Origin: Streptomyces sp. NBC_01463
GTDB lineage: Bacteria > Actinomycetota > Actinomycetes > Streptomycetales > Streptomycetaceae
DNA length: 64,000 bases
NCBI GenBank assembly: GCA_036227345.1
Contig: CP109468.1
Location: forward strand, 8,370,001 to 8,434,000
Direction: 5' to 3'
The notes beneath the pieces were generated by a model that ran no database searches, was not told the origin of the DNA, and saw only the letters and a program-made list of their open reading frames with translations. The translations under genes were made by a program, and so were the position numbers. Positions 44,169 through 53,788 of the stretch are shown here, one piece after another; position 1 is the first letter of the stretch, and each line of letters starts with the position of its first letter.

Positions 44169-45716
44169 ATGAAGAGACGAGTCGCCCTGCGACTTCAGGC
44201 GGCGCTGGCCACGGCCGCCCTCGCCGCCGCGGCCGGTGTCGTCGTGACGATGCCCTCGGCATCGGCCGCGACCGGTGGCGCCACCGGCTACGCCACCCAG
44301 AACGGCGGAACCACCGGCGGAGCGGGCGGTGCGACGGTGCGGGCCACGACGGGCACCGCGATCCACCAGGCCCTGTGCGGCCGGGCCAGCAGCAGTACCC
44401 CGATCACCATCGAGGTCGAGGGGACCATCAACCACGGCAACACCACCAAGGTGTCAGGCGACAGCTGCAACACCGCCGCCGGAGTGATCGAGCTCAAGCA
44501 GATCAGCAACGTCACGATCGTCGGTGTCGGCAGCGGCGCCGTCTTCGACCAACTGGGCATCCACATACGCCAGTCCAGCAACATCATCATCCAGAACGTG
44601 ACCGTGAAGAACGTCAAGAAGTCGGGCTCGCCCACCTCCAACGGCGGTGACGCGATCGGTATGGAGAGCGACGTCCGCAACGTCTGGGTCGATCACACCA
44701 GTCTGGAGGCCTCGGGCGGGGAGTCGGAGGGGTTCGACGGTCTCTTCGACATGAAGGACAACACCCAGTACGTGACCCTGTCGTACAGCACCCTGCGCAA
44801 CTCGGGCCGCGGCGGCCTCATCGGTTCCAGTGAGACCGAACTGTCCAACGGCTTCGTCACCTTCCACCACAACCTGTACGAGAACCTCGACTCCCGGACC
44901 CCTCTGCTGCGGGGCGGCATCGCGCACATCTACAACAACTACTACGTGAAGCTCAACGAGTCAGGGATCAACTCCCGGGCCGGGGCCCGCGCGAAGGTGG
45001 ACAACAACTACTTCAAGGACTCCAAGGACGTCCTGGGCACCTTCTACACGGACGCGGCCGGCTACTGGCAGGTCAGCGGCAACACGTTCGACAACGTGAC
45101 GTGGTCCGCCCCCGGCAGCGAGAACAACCCGGCCGGACCCGACCCAAAGTCCAACACCACCGTCAGCATCCCCTACTCCTACCGCTTGGACACGGCCGCC
45201 TGCGTACCCGGCATCGTGGCCGCGACGGCAGGCGCCAACAAGGGCCTGAAGGTGTCGGACGGCAACTGCTCGACGCAGACGCCCACACCGGACCCGACCG
45301 ACCCCACGCCCGACCCCACCGACCCCACACCGGACCCGACCGGGCCCACCGGCACCAACCTCAGCATCGGCGCCGGCGCCGACGGGACCAGCAAGGCCTC
45401 CGGGACGAGCTACGGCAACGTGCGCGACGGTGACCTGAGCACCTACTGGTCACCCGCAGGGGCCACCGGCTCCGTCTCGGTCAAGTGGGCCGCGGCCACC
45501 TCCGTCTCCTCGGTCGGCATCCGGGAGGCGTCCGGCTCCGCCGGCAGCCTCGGGTCCTGGCGGCTGGTCAACGGCGACACCGGTGCCGTTCTGACCTCCG
45601 GCACGGGGGCGGGCGACATCACGATCCCACCGACCTCGCTGCGCAAGATCACCTTCCAGATCACCGGCTCGACCGGCACCCCGAAGATCGCCGAGTTCGA
45701 GACCTACGGCAGCTAG
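44169..45716 (+). CDS. Secreted pectate lyase PL1 with C-terminal F5/8-type module
   Basis: 515 residues, ATG 44169 with AAGGAG. Signal peptide to about 33; PL1 beta-helix with VWVDHTSLE and the catalytic RTPLLR (Arg243-Arg248); a Pro/Asp/Thr linker of repeated TPDPTDP units; and a C-terminal F5/8 type C (discoidin-like) sugar-binding module (NLSIGAGADG and FEIAEFETYG-like end). It cleaves polygalacturonate by calcium-dependent elimination outside the cell. Control by a LacI repressor and an 8-mer array is suggested upstream. Confidence 0.93.
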   Translation: MKRRVALRLQAALATAALAAAAGVVVTMPSASAATGGATGYATQNGGTTGGAGGATVRATTGTAIHQALCGRASSSTPITIEVEGTINHGNTTKVSGDSCNTAAGVIELKQISNVTIVGVGSGAVFDQLGIHIRQSSNIIIQNVTVKNVKKSGSPTSNGGDAIGMESDVRNVWVDHTSLEASGGESEGFDGLFDMKDNTQYVTLSYSTLRNSGRGGLIGSSETELSNGFVTFHHNLYENLDSRTPLLRGGIAHIYNNYYVKLNESGINSRAGARAKVDNNYFKDSKDVLGTFYTDAAGYWQVSGNTFDNVTWSAPGSENNPAGPDPKSNTTVSIPYSYRLDTAACVPGIVAATAGANKGLKVSDGNCSTQTPTPDPTDPTPDPTDPTPDPTGPTGTNLSIGAGADGTSKASGTSYGNVRDGDLSTYWSPAGATGSVSVKWAAATSVSSVGIREASGSAGSLGSWRLVNGDTGAVLTSGTGAGDITIPPTSLRKITFQITGSTGTPKIAEFETYGS

Positions 45717-45757
45717 CGGCCACCTGTCCCCGCCCGGCCCCGGGGAGTGACCCGCGG

Positions 45758-45787
45758 CCGTTCCCGAGGGCGTGCCCCCGGGAACGG
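45758..45787 (+). terminator. Terminator of the pectate lyase gene
   Basis: A 9-bp stem CCGTTCCCG / CGGGAACGG, 42 bases after the stop codon. Confidence 0.75.
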
Positions 45788-45791
45788 TCCC

Positions 45792-45824
45792 CGGCCCGGC
45801 CATCGCGCGGCGGTGGCCGGGCCG
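45792..45824 (-). terminator. Terminator of helR
   Basis: An 11-bp perfect stem CGGCCCGGCCA / TGGCCGGGCCG with an 11-base loop, just before the leftward helR stop. Back-to-back with the pectate lyase terminator. Confidence 0.75.
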
Positions 45825-45832
45825 CGACGGCG

Positions 45833-47974
45833 TCAGCTCGTGAGGACGACGAGCTGCTGTGTCGCGCGGGTCATCGCGACATAGCGGTCGACCGCCCCTT
45901 CGATGCCCGTGCCGAACCCGGCCGGATCCACGAGGACCACCAGGTCGAACTCGAGCCCCTTCGACAGCTCCGGGGTCAGCGAACGGACCCGGGGCGTCGC
46001 CCTGAACGTGGGATCGCCGATGACGCAGGCGATCCCGTCGGCGTGCGCGGCGAGCCAGGTGCCGAGGACCTCGTCGAGATCCTTCGCCGCTCCGTGGACG
46101 ACGGGGAGACCGCTGCCGCGGACGGACGTCGGCACGTTGGCGTCCGGGAGCGCCGCCAGGATGACCGGCTCGGCCTCCGCCATGATCTCCTCCGGTGTCC
46201 GGTAGTTGATGCTCAGGGAGGCCAGGCGGATCCGGTCGAGCCCGACCCGCTCCAGCCGCTCCTGCCAGGACTCCGTGAAGCCGTGCCTGGCCTGCGCGCG
46301 GTCCCCGACGATGGTGAAGCTCCTGGACGGGCAGCGGAGCAGCAGCATCTGCCACTCCGCGTCGGTGAGTTCCTGCGCCTCGTCCACGACGACATGGGCG
46401 AACGGGCCGGCGAGCAGGTCCGGTTCGGCCCCGGGCAGCTCCGTGCCGTCGACCAGGGTGTCCTTGAGGTCCTGCCCGTGCAGCATCGTGACCGCGCCCT
46501 CCCCGTCGGCGTCGGCTTCGAGCAGGGAGTCGATGACGTGGGCCATGTGTTCGCGTTCGGCGGCGACGGTCGCCTGGTGCCGGCGTCTGCGCAGCGATGC
46601 CTCCGGGTCGCCGAGCCGCTGGCGCGCCGCGTCCAGGAACGGCAGATCGGAGACGGTCCAGGCCCGGGCGTCGGCACGCTGCAGCCGTGACACGTCGTCC
46701 CGGTCGAGCCAGGGCGCACAGATACGCAGGTAGGCGGGCACCGACCACAGGTCGCCCACGAGATCGGCGGCCTCGACGAGCGGCCACGCGCCGTCGAATA
46801 CCTGCAGCAGCTCCCGGTTCTGCAGCAGGGACTTGCGGAGCAGTCCCTCCGGGGCGCCGCCGTCGTGCTTGTCCATCAGGAGGGTGACCAGTTCCTCCAG
46901 GACCTGGTCGCGCGCCTCGTTGTGCGGGACACCCGGTGCCGCTTCGAACGCCACCGCCCAGTCGGCGGCGGTCACCCGGACATCCGACCACGGGGTGGTG
47001 ACCGTCATGCCCTCGGTGGGCGGGTCCTCGTAGAACCTGACGGCCGCCTCGACCGCCCGCACCAGATCCGCGGACGACTTCAGGCGGGCCACGTCCGGGT
47101 CCCCCTCGGCCGTCGCCGCGGCTCCCTCGGCGACGAGATCGCGCAGGGTGCACGTCTGCACGCCCTCCTCACCGAGGCTCGGCAGCACGTCGGCCACGTA
47201 CCCGAGGTACGGCTCGTGGGGGCCGACGAACAGCACACCGCCCCGGTGGTGGCCGAGCCGGGGATCGGAGTAGAGGAGATAGGCGGAGCGGTGCAGGGCG
47301 ACGACGGTCTTTCCCGTACCGGGGCCGCCGTCGACGACGAGAGCGCCGCGTGATCCCGCCCGGATGATGGCGTCCTGATCGGCCTGGATGGTGCCGAGCA
47401 CGTCCCGCATCCGGGCCGACCGGTTCCCGCCGAGGGTGGCGATGAAGGCGGACTGGTCGTCGAGAGCGGCATGCCCGGCCACCCCGTCGGGGGTGAACAC
47501 CTCGTCCCAGTAGTCGCTGATCCGGCCGTGGGTCCAGCGGTACCTGCGGCGGCTCGCCAGCCCCATCGGGCTGGCGTGGGTCGCTCCGAAGAACGGTTCG
47601 GCCGCGGGGGAACGCCAGTCGAGCAGCAGCCTGCGGCCGGAACTGTCCGTGAGACCGAGCCGGCCGACGTACACGGGCTCCGAACCGTCGGCGCCGACCA
47701 TGTGCCCCAGGCACAGGTCGAGCCCGAACCGGCGCAGCGTGCGCAGGCGGGCGGTGAGCCGGTGGATCTCGATGTCCCGGTCCATCGCCTGACGCCCCAT
47801 GCCGCCGGGCGCCCTGCGTTCGGCGTCGAGGCGCTCGGACAGCTCGGCGACCGACTCCTCGAGGCAGGTGGCGATGGCCGCGAAATGCTCCTCGTCGCCG
47901 GCGATCAGCTTCGGCTCGGCCTTGGGGGAGAGGCGGTCGGGAAGGCCGAAGGCACTGGTGGTGAGAGAGGTCAT
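45833..47974 (-). CDS. helR: HelR, RNA polymerase-recycling / rifamycin-resistance helicase-like ATPase
   Basis: 713 residues, ATG 47974. UvrD/PcrA-like SF1 core with Walker A GGPGTGKT near residue 215 and Walker B-like VVVDEAQE near 528. The N-terminal coiled region (SELSERLDAERRAPGG) is the arm that reaches into RNA polymerase in HelR/HelD-type proteins. HelR of Streptomyces displaces rifamycins from RNA polymerase. The rifamycin-associated element about 210 bases upstream strongly supports this call. Confidence 0.93.
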   Translation of the reverse strand: MTSLTTSAFGLPDRLSPKAEPKLIAGDEEHFAAIATCLEESVAELSERLDAERRAPGGMGRQAMDRDIEIHRLTARLRTLRRFGLDLCLGHMVGADGSEPVYVGRLGLTDSSGRRLLLDWRSPAAEPFFGATHASPMGLASRRRYRWTHGRISDYWDEVFTPDGVAGHAALDDQSAFIATLGGNRSARMRDVLGTIQADQDAIIRAGSRGALVVDGGPGTGKTVVALHRSAYLLYSDPRLGHHRGGVLFVGPHEPYLGYVADVLPSLGEEGVQTCTLRDLVAEGAAATAEGDPDVARLKSSADLVRAVEAAVRFYEDPPTEGMTVTTPWSDVRVTAADWAVAFEAAPGVPHNEARDQVLEELVTLLMDKHDGGAPEGLLRKSLLQNRELLQVFDGAWPLVEAADLVGDLWSVPAYLRICAPWLDRDDVSRLQRADARAWTVSDLPFLDAARQRLGDPEASLRRRRHQATVAAEREHMAHVIDSLLEADADGEGAVTMLHGQDLKDTLVDGTELPGAEPDLLAGPFAHVVVDEAQELTDAEWQMLLLRCPSRSFTIVGDRAQARHGFTESWQERLERVGLDRIRLASLSINYRTPEEIMAEAEPVILAALPDANVPTSVRGSGLPVVHGAAKDLDEVLGTWLAAHADGIACVIGDPTFRATPRVRSLTPELSKGLEFDLVVLVDPAGFGTGIEGAVDRYVAMTRATQQLVVLTS

Positions 47975-48182
47975 GGTCAGCGGCTCCGTTCCGAGGTGGT
48001 GTCCGTGAAGTCCGCCGGTGTGCACTCCCACACCTCCGCGCGCCGTGCCCACGACCGTGAGGGGATTCCCCGTATCGGTTCCACGTCGCCGCACGACCCG
48101 AGAACCGACAAAAACATATGCACTTCGTGAATCTCCCATTTCCTCAGCTTCTGGCCTCGAAGGGTGATTGTGCGGTACACCC

Positions 48183-48202
48183 GGGGCCTTGCCGCAAGCC
48201 CC
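48183..48202 (-). promoter_or_regulatory. Rifamycin-associated element (RAE)
   Basis: GGGGCCTTGC-CGCAAGCCCC, the reverse complement of the published 20-base RAE (GGGGCTTGCGGCAAGGCCCC), about 210 bases upstream of helR in helR orientation. In other actinobacteria this dyad makes rifamycin-resistance genes inducible by rifamycins. Confidence 0.92.
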
Positions 48203-48223
48203 CCACTGCGCTATAAGTTGAAA

Positions 48224-48254
48224 GCGGCAAGAGGTGGGAGTTCCCCCTTGCCCG
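48224..48254 (-). terminator. Probable terminator of the ATP-grasp operon
   Basis: GCGGCAAGAGG pairs with CCCCCTTGCCCGC with one mismatch and one bulge, 60 bases after the operon's last stop and before the RAE. Confidence 0.5.
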
Positions 48255-48314
48255 CATTCCCGCCGACGGACGCCGCGGAGGAGAGCGCTCCGCCGAGCTC
48301 GTTCCCGGCGAAGG

Positions 48315-49679
48315 TCACCTGTCCGCTTCGTCGTCGGTGTCATCGAAGAGGAACACGGTCCCGAGACGTCCGCCCTTGCCCGAGCTGATGACCCCGCTGT
48401 CAAGCTCGGGCGTGCCCCGGAGGTACGCACCGCCGTAACCGTGGCCGGCCAGGAAGACACCCCAGGTGAGCACCCCCGGTTCGGTCGGTCCGCCGCCCGG
48501 CGCAGGGAACTCCTCCGGCACGGGACGCACCCGGCGCTGGAGGATGGACGGGCCGCCCACCGCCGCGCGCACCTGGGCTGACCATTCGCCGGCGGATGTC
48601 CGCCACCCCGCGAGCACGTCCAGGCCGCTGTGCGAACTGCTCGCCTTGAGCACCAGGTCCTCGCGGTGCGCCAACGCGAAGCGGACGAGGTCCACGCGCT
48701 CGCCCGCGACCTCGGTCTTCTCGTCCCGGACCAGCCGGGTCCACGGGAGCAGGCCGTCGATGACCTCCAGTTCCCCAGCGTCGAACAGGGACCGGTTCCG
48801 CGTGTCACTGAGGAGGGCCAGCGCGGCCTTGCTGCCGTACACCTCGTTCTCCAGCGGAGTGAACAGACTGACCAGCCCCCGGTCCGCCGCCCGGGAGAGG
48901 GGCGCGAGCAGGGCCACGTCCTCCGTGTCGGCGACGTCGTTGATGACGAACCAGCGGTGTACGAGGTCGACCCGGCGACCGGCCACGTGGACCCCGTCCG
49001 CGCGGTACTCCACCTCTCCGAGATGGCAGGGCACCGCGTCGATGCCGTGGGGTGCGAGCAGGGCGGCCATGCGGCGCAGGTGCGGCTCCATCGACGCGTA
49101 GCTGCCGGGCCACTCGACCAGGGCGACCACCGGGTTCGCGGAGCGGTCGAAGTCTGGGAACGACTCCTCCCACAGGTCCAGCAGCACCTCGGTCCCGTCG
49201 GTGAACCGCAGGCCGTGTTCCGCAGCGAAGGAGGCGATGTAGGGCTCGCGCAACAGGGCGTGGTTGAGCAGCGCGATGTCCCAGCCGCCGAGCGGGCTGC
49301 CGCCGTTGAGTTCGAGGAGGCGGAAGCCGTCCCGCTCGCGGTAGAGGTCGGCGCGGGCGCTGCGAGGGAGTACACGAGGCCGGCCGTCGGCCCGGAGCGC
49401 GGCGCCGGTCCGTACCGCAGGCCAGCCGAGGGCAGCGGTGAAGGCGCGCAGGTCACCGCCGTGGAACCGTTCGGGAAGCGTCAGAAGGAGGTCGTACAGG
49501 CGGCTCAGCCTCGCACCGGCCCGCCGGCTCTCCTCGTGGCCGAGGAAGACCGGACGGGTCAGGAACTCGCTTCCGTAGATGTCCCCGGCGAGGGGCGAGT
49601 CCGCGCACACGCGTTCCGGGGTGCAGCCGGCCGGCAGTCCTGTCAGGTAGTCCCGGACCAGCCGGGCCGCGGCGGACAT
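48315..49679 (-). CDS. Glutathionylspermidine-synthase-like (circularly permuted) ATP-grasp protein
   Basis: 454 residues. Features of the GspS/CP-ATP-grasp group: LLELNGGSPLGGWDIALLNHALL, DLVHRWFVINDV, NEVYGSKAALALLSD, VLKASSSHSGLDVLAGW and ILQRRVRPVPEEF. These proteins activate a carboxylate as acyl phosphate and join it to an amine. Its ATG overlaps the stop of the preceding ATP-grasp gene (ATGA), so the two are translationally coupled. Last gene of the leftward unit of a probable biosynthetic cluster. Substrate unknown. Confidence 0.75.
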   Translation of the reverse strand: MSAAARLVRDYLTGLPAGCTPERVCADSPLAGDIYGSEFLTRPVFLGHEESRRAGARLSRLYDLLLTLPERFHGGDLRAFTAALGWPAVRTGAALRADGRPRVLPRSARADLYRERDGFRLLELNGGSPLGGWDIALLNHALLREPYIASFAAEHGLRFTDGTEVLLDLWEESFPDFDRSANPVVALVEWPGSYASMEPHLRRMAALLAPHGIDAVPCHLGEVEYRADGVHVAGRRVDLVHRWFVINDVADTEDVALLAPLSRAADRGLVSLFTPLENEVYGSKAALALLSDTRNRSLFDAGELEVIDGLLPWTRLVRDEKTEVAGERVDLVRFALAHREDLVLKASSSHSGLDVLAGWRTSAGEWSAQVRAAVGGPSILQRRVRPVPEEFPAPGGGPTEPGVLTWGVFLAGHGYGGAYLRGTPELDSGVISSGKGGRLGTVFLFDDTDDEADR

Positions 49680-50923
49680 CAGGCGACCTCGATGCGGACA
49701 TCCGCGAGCACCTGGGCCGCGGCCGTGTTCACCTCGGCGGCGGTGCCGGCGTGCAGGATCACGTATCCGACCCGTGAGTCGTTGTCCCCGGGCGCGCGCA
49801 CGTGGCCGCCCGGCTGGACGGTGAGCCTGCTCCGTGCCACCGCGTCCGAGTCGCCGATCCCGCTGACCGAGCGGAGGACCCCGCCCCGGGGCGGGGTCAG
49901 GAAGCGGATTCCGGCCGCCGTGTCGGCGGTGGGAGCGAGGGACGGCTCCTCGCCGAGTGCGATCTGTACGTAGATCCTCGCCTCGTCGATCCCGCGGGCC
50001 TGCCGCATGAGGGCGACGATGTGGTCCCCGGGCAGCCGGGCCCCGAGTTCGATGATGCGGGTGGTGCCGTCGGGGAGCAGCTTGAGTTCGGTGTGGGCGA
50101 TGCCGTTCGTGATGCCGAGGGCGTGCGCGGCCGCCACCGCAGCCTGCTGCAGGGTGCGTACCGACGCCTCGTCCAGTTCCGCCGGCACGGTGTGCCCGAA
50201 CTCGGCCCGTGCGGCGCCTTCGGTGGTGAACTTGTCGTAGGGCGGCAACGGCGTCGCCACGCCCCCGACCACCACCGTCTCGATGCTGAACTCGGTGCCG
50301 CCGACGTACTCCTGGACGATCACATGGGCGTCCAGCGGGATGCCGTGCGGCATCTGGAAGAGATGGGACCTGGCGGTCGCGAAGGCCGTCGCCAGCTCCT
50401 CGTCACTGCCGACCACGGACACTCCCCAGGAGCCGGACTGCTCGGAGGGCTTCACGACGACGGGGTAGGCCAGGCCTGCCGTGTCCACCAACTGGTACGC
50501 CTCTTCGAGGGTGCGTGCGGCCAGGGTCAGCGGGGCCGGAATGCCCTGTTCGGTGAAGGCGCGCGCCATGATGCGCTTGTTACGGCAACTGAGCGCCCGG
50601 GTCGGGTCGTTGCCAGGAAGTCCGAGTGCGGCGGCAAGCTGCGCCACCAGCGGGGTCAGGAACTCCCAGCAGGCGACGACACCGTTGACGTCCTCGGCCC
50701 GTGCCAGCTCGGCGAGCCGGCGCAGTGCGCCCTCGCTGTCGGAGAGATCGACGAAGACGAGCTTTCCGGCTTCCTCGATCTTGTGCTTGAGCGTGGGGGA
50801 GTACCACTCCTCGTAGACGTCCGGGTGCGTGACGACGACGACTTCCACGTCGAGGTCCCGAGCGGCGTCGATGACGTACTCGCCGGTGTTCCCCATCGCT
50901 TCGAGGAGAAGGAGCTTGGGCAT
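49679..50923 (-). CDS. ATP-grasp ligase (L-amino acid ligase / BacD-carnosine synthase type)
   Basis: 414 residues from ATG 50923 with GGAAGG upstream. Pre-ATP-grasp domain (LLLEAMGNTGEYVIDAARDLDV), central ATP-binding YPVVVKPSEQSGSWGVSVV and VQEYVGGTEFSIE, and metal site GIAHTELKL...IIELGARLPGDH. This family links free amino acids into dipeptides through acyl phosphates. It lies between DUF1152 and a second ATP-grasp protein in a coupled operon. Confidence 0.9.
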   Translation of the reverse strand: MPKLLLLEAMGNTGEYVIDAARDLDVEVVVVTHPDVYEEWYSPTLKHKIEEAGKLVFVDLSDSEGALRRLAELARAEDVNGVVACWEFLTPLVAQLAAALGLPGNDPTRALSCRNKRIMARAFTEQGIPAPLTLAARTLEEAYQLVDTAGLAYPVVVKPSEQSGSWGVSVVGSDEELATAFATARSHLFQMPHGIPLDAHVIVQEYVGGTEFSIETVVVGGVATPLPPYDKFTTEGAARAEFGHTVPAELDEASVRTLQQAAVAAAHALGITNGIAHTELKLLPDGTTRIIELGARLPGDHIVALMRQARGIDEARIYVQIALGEEPSLAPTADTAAGIRFLTPPRGGVLRSVSGIGDSDAVARSRLTVQPGGHVRAPGDNDSRVGYVILHAGTAAEVNTAAAQVLADVRIEVA

Positions 50924-51004
50924 GGTGGTGGGGCCTTCCTCGGCGGTCGGTGTGCTGGTGGCGCCGTTGTGCCGGCGTGGCATTCGGGTGTGGGTGTGTG
51001 TGGG

Positions 51005-52096
51005 TCACAGGGCGAACAGCGGGGCCGCGTACTGTTGCGGGCGCTGACTGATGAGACGTGCGCGCAGGGCGCGGGCCGCGTCGCCGGTGAGACCGAGGCC
51101 TTCGGCCACGCAGCGGAACGTGACGTAGCGGGCCTGCGCGTCGTCGGTCCGCAGGCGGGCCAGCCACGGGTCCAGGCGGCGCATGGCCTCGGTCACCGAG
51201 CCGTCGGGTGAGCCCAGTGCGTCCGGCCGCGACGACAGGTCGCGCTCGCGCTGGAGTTCTGAGAACCCGCAGACGTCCCGACTGACCCGCTCGGCTTCGT
51301 CGAGAGTGTCCACAGCACGCGAACAGAGAGCGCCCGCGAGCCGGTTGCGGTCCAGGACCTGCTGGATGCTGCGGCGGTAGACGCGGGGACTGGCGTCGGT
51401 GAGGACCACCGGCCTGCCGGTGTCCCGTACGACGCACCCACCACGCCGGCCGCGGGCGGCGGCCACCAGGAGCGCACTGGCCTCCGAGGGATGCCAGGCG
51501 AAGACGTGCTCGACACAGGTGGTGTCGTCCTCGGTGAGAGTGAAGTAGTCGGTGCCCAGGCCGGGCAGCAGATCGTGCTCCGGGATCTCGCAGTCGAGCC
51601 CCGGGCCCGCGAGGTGGAGGGTGGCCCGCACGCCTGCCGTGGCGCACGCCGCGATCACCAGGGCGTCCGGCAGCGGACTGAGCAGCGTGGGCTCGTCACC
51701 GCGGGCGAAGACGTCCCCTCCGACATCGACGACCTCGACCTCGTCGACGTCGTACCTCTCGGCTGTCTCCGCGATCTGGCGGGCCAGTTGAGTGACTCCT
51801 CCGTACGGATCGAGCAGCCCCAGCGTGACAGGGAGCTCGGCGGCCAGCCGCGGAAGCGTGGAGCCTCCCGGCGCGAGGGCGGCCGAGTCCGCGGTGATCC
51901 GGGAGACACTCGGGGTGAGGGGCCGAAGGCGTGTGAAGTCCCGCGCGGAACGAGGGCCGGGGAGCGGGTCGACGACCAGACGTTCCCACGCGTAGCTGAG
52001 CACCACCGCCGGTTCGTCGCCGTGCAGCGCGCGGTGCACGAGGGTCGTGCCGATCACGTCGCCGCCGCCGCCCGCGGCGATCAGGAGCTGGGTCAT
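51005..52096 (-). CDS. DUF1152 family protein
   Basis: 363 residues, ATG 52096. Rossmann-like start LLIAAGGGGDVIGTTL and VVDVGGDVFARGDEPTLLSPLPDAL match DUF1152, an uncharacterised family found beside natural-product and nucleotide-type enzymes. A glycine-rich N-terminal loop suggests nucleotide binding. In the leftward operon between radical SAM and ATP-grasp genes. Role unknown. Confidence 0.85.
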   Translation of the reverse strand: MTQLLIAAGGGGDVIGTTLVHRALHGDEPAVVLSYAWERLVVDPLPGPRSARDFTRLRPLTPSVSRITADSAALAPGGSTLPRLAAELPVTLGLLDPYGGVTQLARQIAETAERYDVDEVEVVDVGGDVFARGDEPTLLSPLPDALVIAACATAGVRATLHLAGPGLDCEIPEHDLLPGLGTDYFTLTEDDTTCVEHVFAWHPSEASALLVAAARGRRGGCVVRDTGRPVVLTDASPRVYRRSIQQVLDRNRLAGALCSRAVDTLDEAERVSRDVCGFSELQRERDLSSRPDALGSPDGSVTEAMRRLDPWLARLRTDDAQARYVTFRCVAEGLGLTGDAARALRARLISQRPQQYAAPLFAL

Positions 52097-52354
52097 TGCG
52101 CACCCTTCGGTCGTTGGAGGATTCCACCGGAGACAGCGGCGGAATGTGGTGGATGGCCGTGAACCAGCCCCGTACAAGGTCTCAATGGCCGAATGTGCGA
52201 GGTGCCCGGCATGAATCGGTCGGTGCGTGAGGTGGGCGGTCCGCGTGCGGAATGCAGGCCTTACGGGTTTCCGGGCAAACGCATACCACCGGCCCGGCGC
52301 GGTCACCGGCGTCTCTTCGATGACCGCACCGGGAGGAGTGGCTGAGAAAGGCAG

Positions 52355-53788
52355 TCAGGCCTTTACGGTTTTCAGCCCTGAGATACTGAGCGGTTCGCTG
52401 CCCATGTGCTTCTGCGCGCGCTTGTTGCTCATGTGCAGGCCGGCATAATATTCGCGGTCCAGATCGATGACCTTCTTCGAGAAGAGCATCCACGACAGGG
52501 TGTCGCGATACTTGAAACCGGCCGGCGTGAGCTGAATGCGGTTGGTCGGCAGCCTGCGAAGAAGCCCGACCTCCTCCGCCGCGTCGAGTACCGGCTCGAA
52601 GAGATGCGCCATCTCCTGGTATCCGAAGCGGTTGAGCTCGTTCAGGTCCAGATCGAAGGAGTCGAGGACGAGCCGCTTGCGGACGATTTCCTCGTCGTTG
52701 AGGACGAAGCCGGTGAGCGGGGTCAGTTCGTGGGCCCGTGCCTTGGTGATGTAGTCCGCCACCTCGGTCAGGCTCGGCTTCACGCTGCCGACCATGTAGT
52801 CGACCGAACTGGTGTAACTGCGCGCGCCGGCTCCGAGCCCCAGCAGCGGAACACCGTGGAAGGTCAGAACCTTCTGCTGGTATCCGCCACGGCCCAGCTT
52901 CTTGTAGCGGACGTTCGACTCCTGCACGTAACCGGCCTCGCGGAACGTGGCGTTCGCGTAGTCGTACCGTTCGTACAGGTCCGGACTCATCATGTACTGG
53001 TACGCGCCGGTCTTGGAGAACCACGCGTCCGGCCGGACGGTCAGGAAGTACGTGCTGATCGTCTCGGGGGCGAGCGCCGCCAGTTCGTCGACGGAGTGCC
53101 GCCAGCTCTCCGGCGTCTGCCCCGCGAAGCCCATGATCAAGTCGGTACTGAGATTGGGCAGTTGCTTCTCGCGGGTTATCTCGATGGCCCGGCGGATGAC
53201 CTGCTCTCCCGCCTGGCCGCGGCCGGCTTCCCGGATCTCGGAGGGCACCAGCGACTGGATGCCGATGTTCGCCCTGGTGAGACCCAGGTCGATGAGCCCC
53301 TCCAGGGTGCCGGGCTCCTTCACGATGGAGTCCGGGGTGGCCTCGATGGCCACCTCCTCCACCGTGCTGCGCCAGTTGGGGTACACCTCGTCGAAGGTGG
53401 CGAAGAGCTGCTCGAAGTGACGCAGGCTCAGCAGGCTGGGAGTGCCGCCACCGATGTAGATGGTGCGCAGGCGGCGGCTCTGGATGATCTCCGTGTGGTC
53501 GCGGATCTGCGTGCACAGCGCGTCCATGTACGCGTCGTACACGTCCATGTCCTCGGAGATGACGGTGTACAGGTTGCAGAATCCGCACTTGTATCGACAG
53601 AAGGGCACGTGCAGGTACAGGTTGAGTTCGGGAACCGGGTGTCGCTGCAGATCCTCTGCCCAGATCTCCCCGATGTTCCGGGTTCCGTTCAGTGGGCGGT
53701 AGGCGGAGCGGGAAGGGTACGCGTAGTTGAAGGGCGGTATGACGCCCTGCTCGATGTGCCTGGCGAGCTCGTCGCGAATAGCGCTCAA
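52355..53788 (-). CDS. HemN/HemW-like radical SAM enzyme, TTG start
   Basis: 477 residues. Radical SAM Cx3CxxC cluster site HVPFCRYKCGFCNLYT near residue 60, GGGTPSLL in the SAM-binding region, and a C-terminal domain like that of HemN/HemW. In natural-product pathways, HemN-like members methylate or cyclopropanate unactivated carbons (for example NosN, C10P, Jaw5), while HemW itself is a heme chaperone. The TTG start has AAGGATCAGG upstream. First gene of the leftward unit, next to ATP-grasp ligases and DUF1152 rather than heme genes, so a biosynthetic role is favoured. Confidence 0.9.
   Translation of the reverse strand: MSAIRDELARHIEQGVIPPFNYAYPSRSAYRPLNGTRNIGEIWAEDLQRHPVPELNLYLHVPFCRYKCGFCNLYTVISEDMDVYDAYMDALCTQIRDHTEIIQSRRLRTIYIGGGTPSLLSLRHFEQLFATFDEVYPNWRSTVEEVAIEATPDSIVKEPGTLEGLIDLGLTRANIGIQSLVPSEIREAGRGQAGEQVIRRAIEITREKQLPNLSTDLIMGFAGQTPESWRHSVDELAALAPETISTYFLTVRPDAWFSKTGAYQYMMSPDLYERYDYANATFREAGYVQESNVRYKKLGRGGYQQKVLTFHGVPLLGLGAGARSYTSSVDYMVGSVKPSLTEVADYITKARAHELTPLTGFVLNDEEIVRKRLVLDSFDLDLNELNRFGYQEMAHLFEPVLDAAEEVGLLRRLPTNRIQLTPAGFKYRDTLSWMLFSKKVIDLDREYYAGLHMSNKRAQKHMGSEPLSISGLKTVKA

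Larger units (their letters stand above)
47975..48314. other. Intergenic region with helR promoter, RAE and a terminator
   Basis: 340 bases. Contains the rifamycin-associated element (48183-48202), the probable helR promoter and leader between it and 47974, and a terminator hairpin (48224-48254) for the leftward ATP-grasp operon. Confidence 0.7.

Noticed and set aside
45280..45350. TPDPTDP repeats as a DNA repeat element
   Set aside because: They lie in frame as the Pro/Asp/Thr linker between catalytic and sugar-binding domains of the pectate lyase.
52093..52211. 39-residue frame ending at the DUF1152 start (ATGA overlap)
   Set aside because: Third-position G+C is too low for Streptomyces and no ribosome site is seen; the overlap is probably chance.
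52355..53788. Housekeeping coproporphyrinogen oxidase/HemW
   Set aside because: The gene is embedded among ATP-grasp and DUF1152 genes, has a TTG start and no heme-gene neighbours; a pathway-specific role fits better, though this is not proven.
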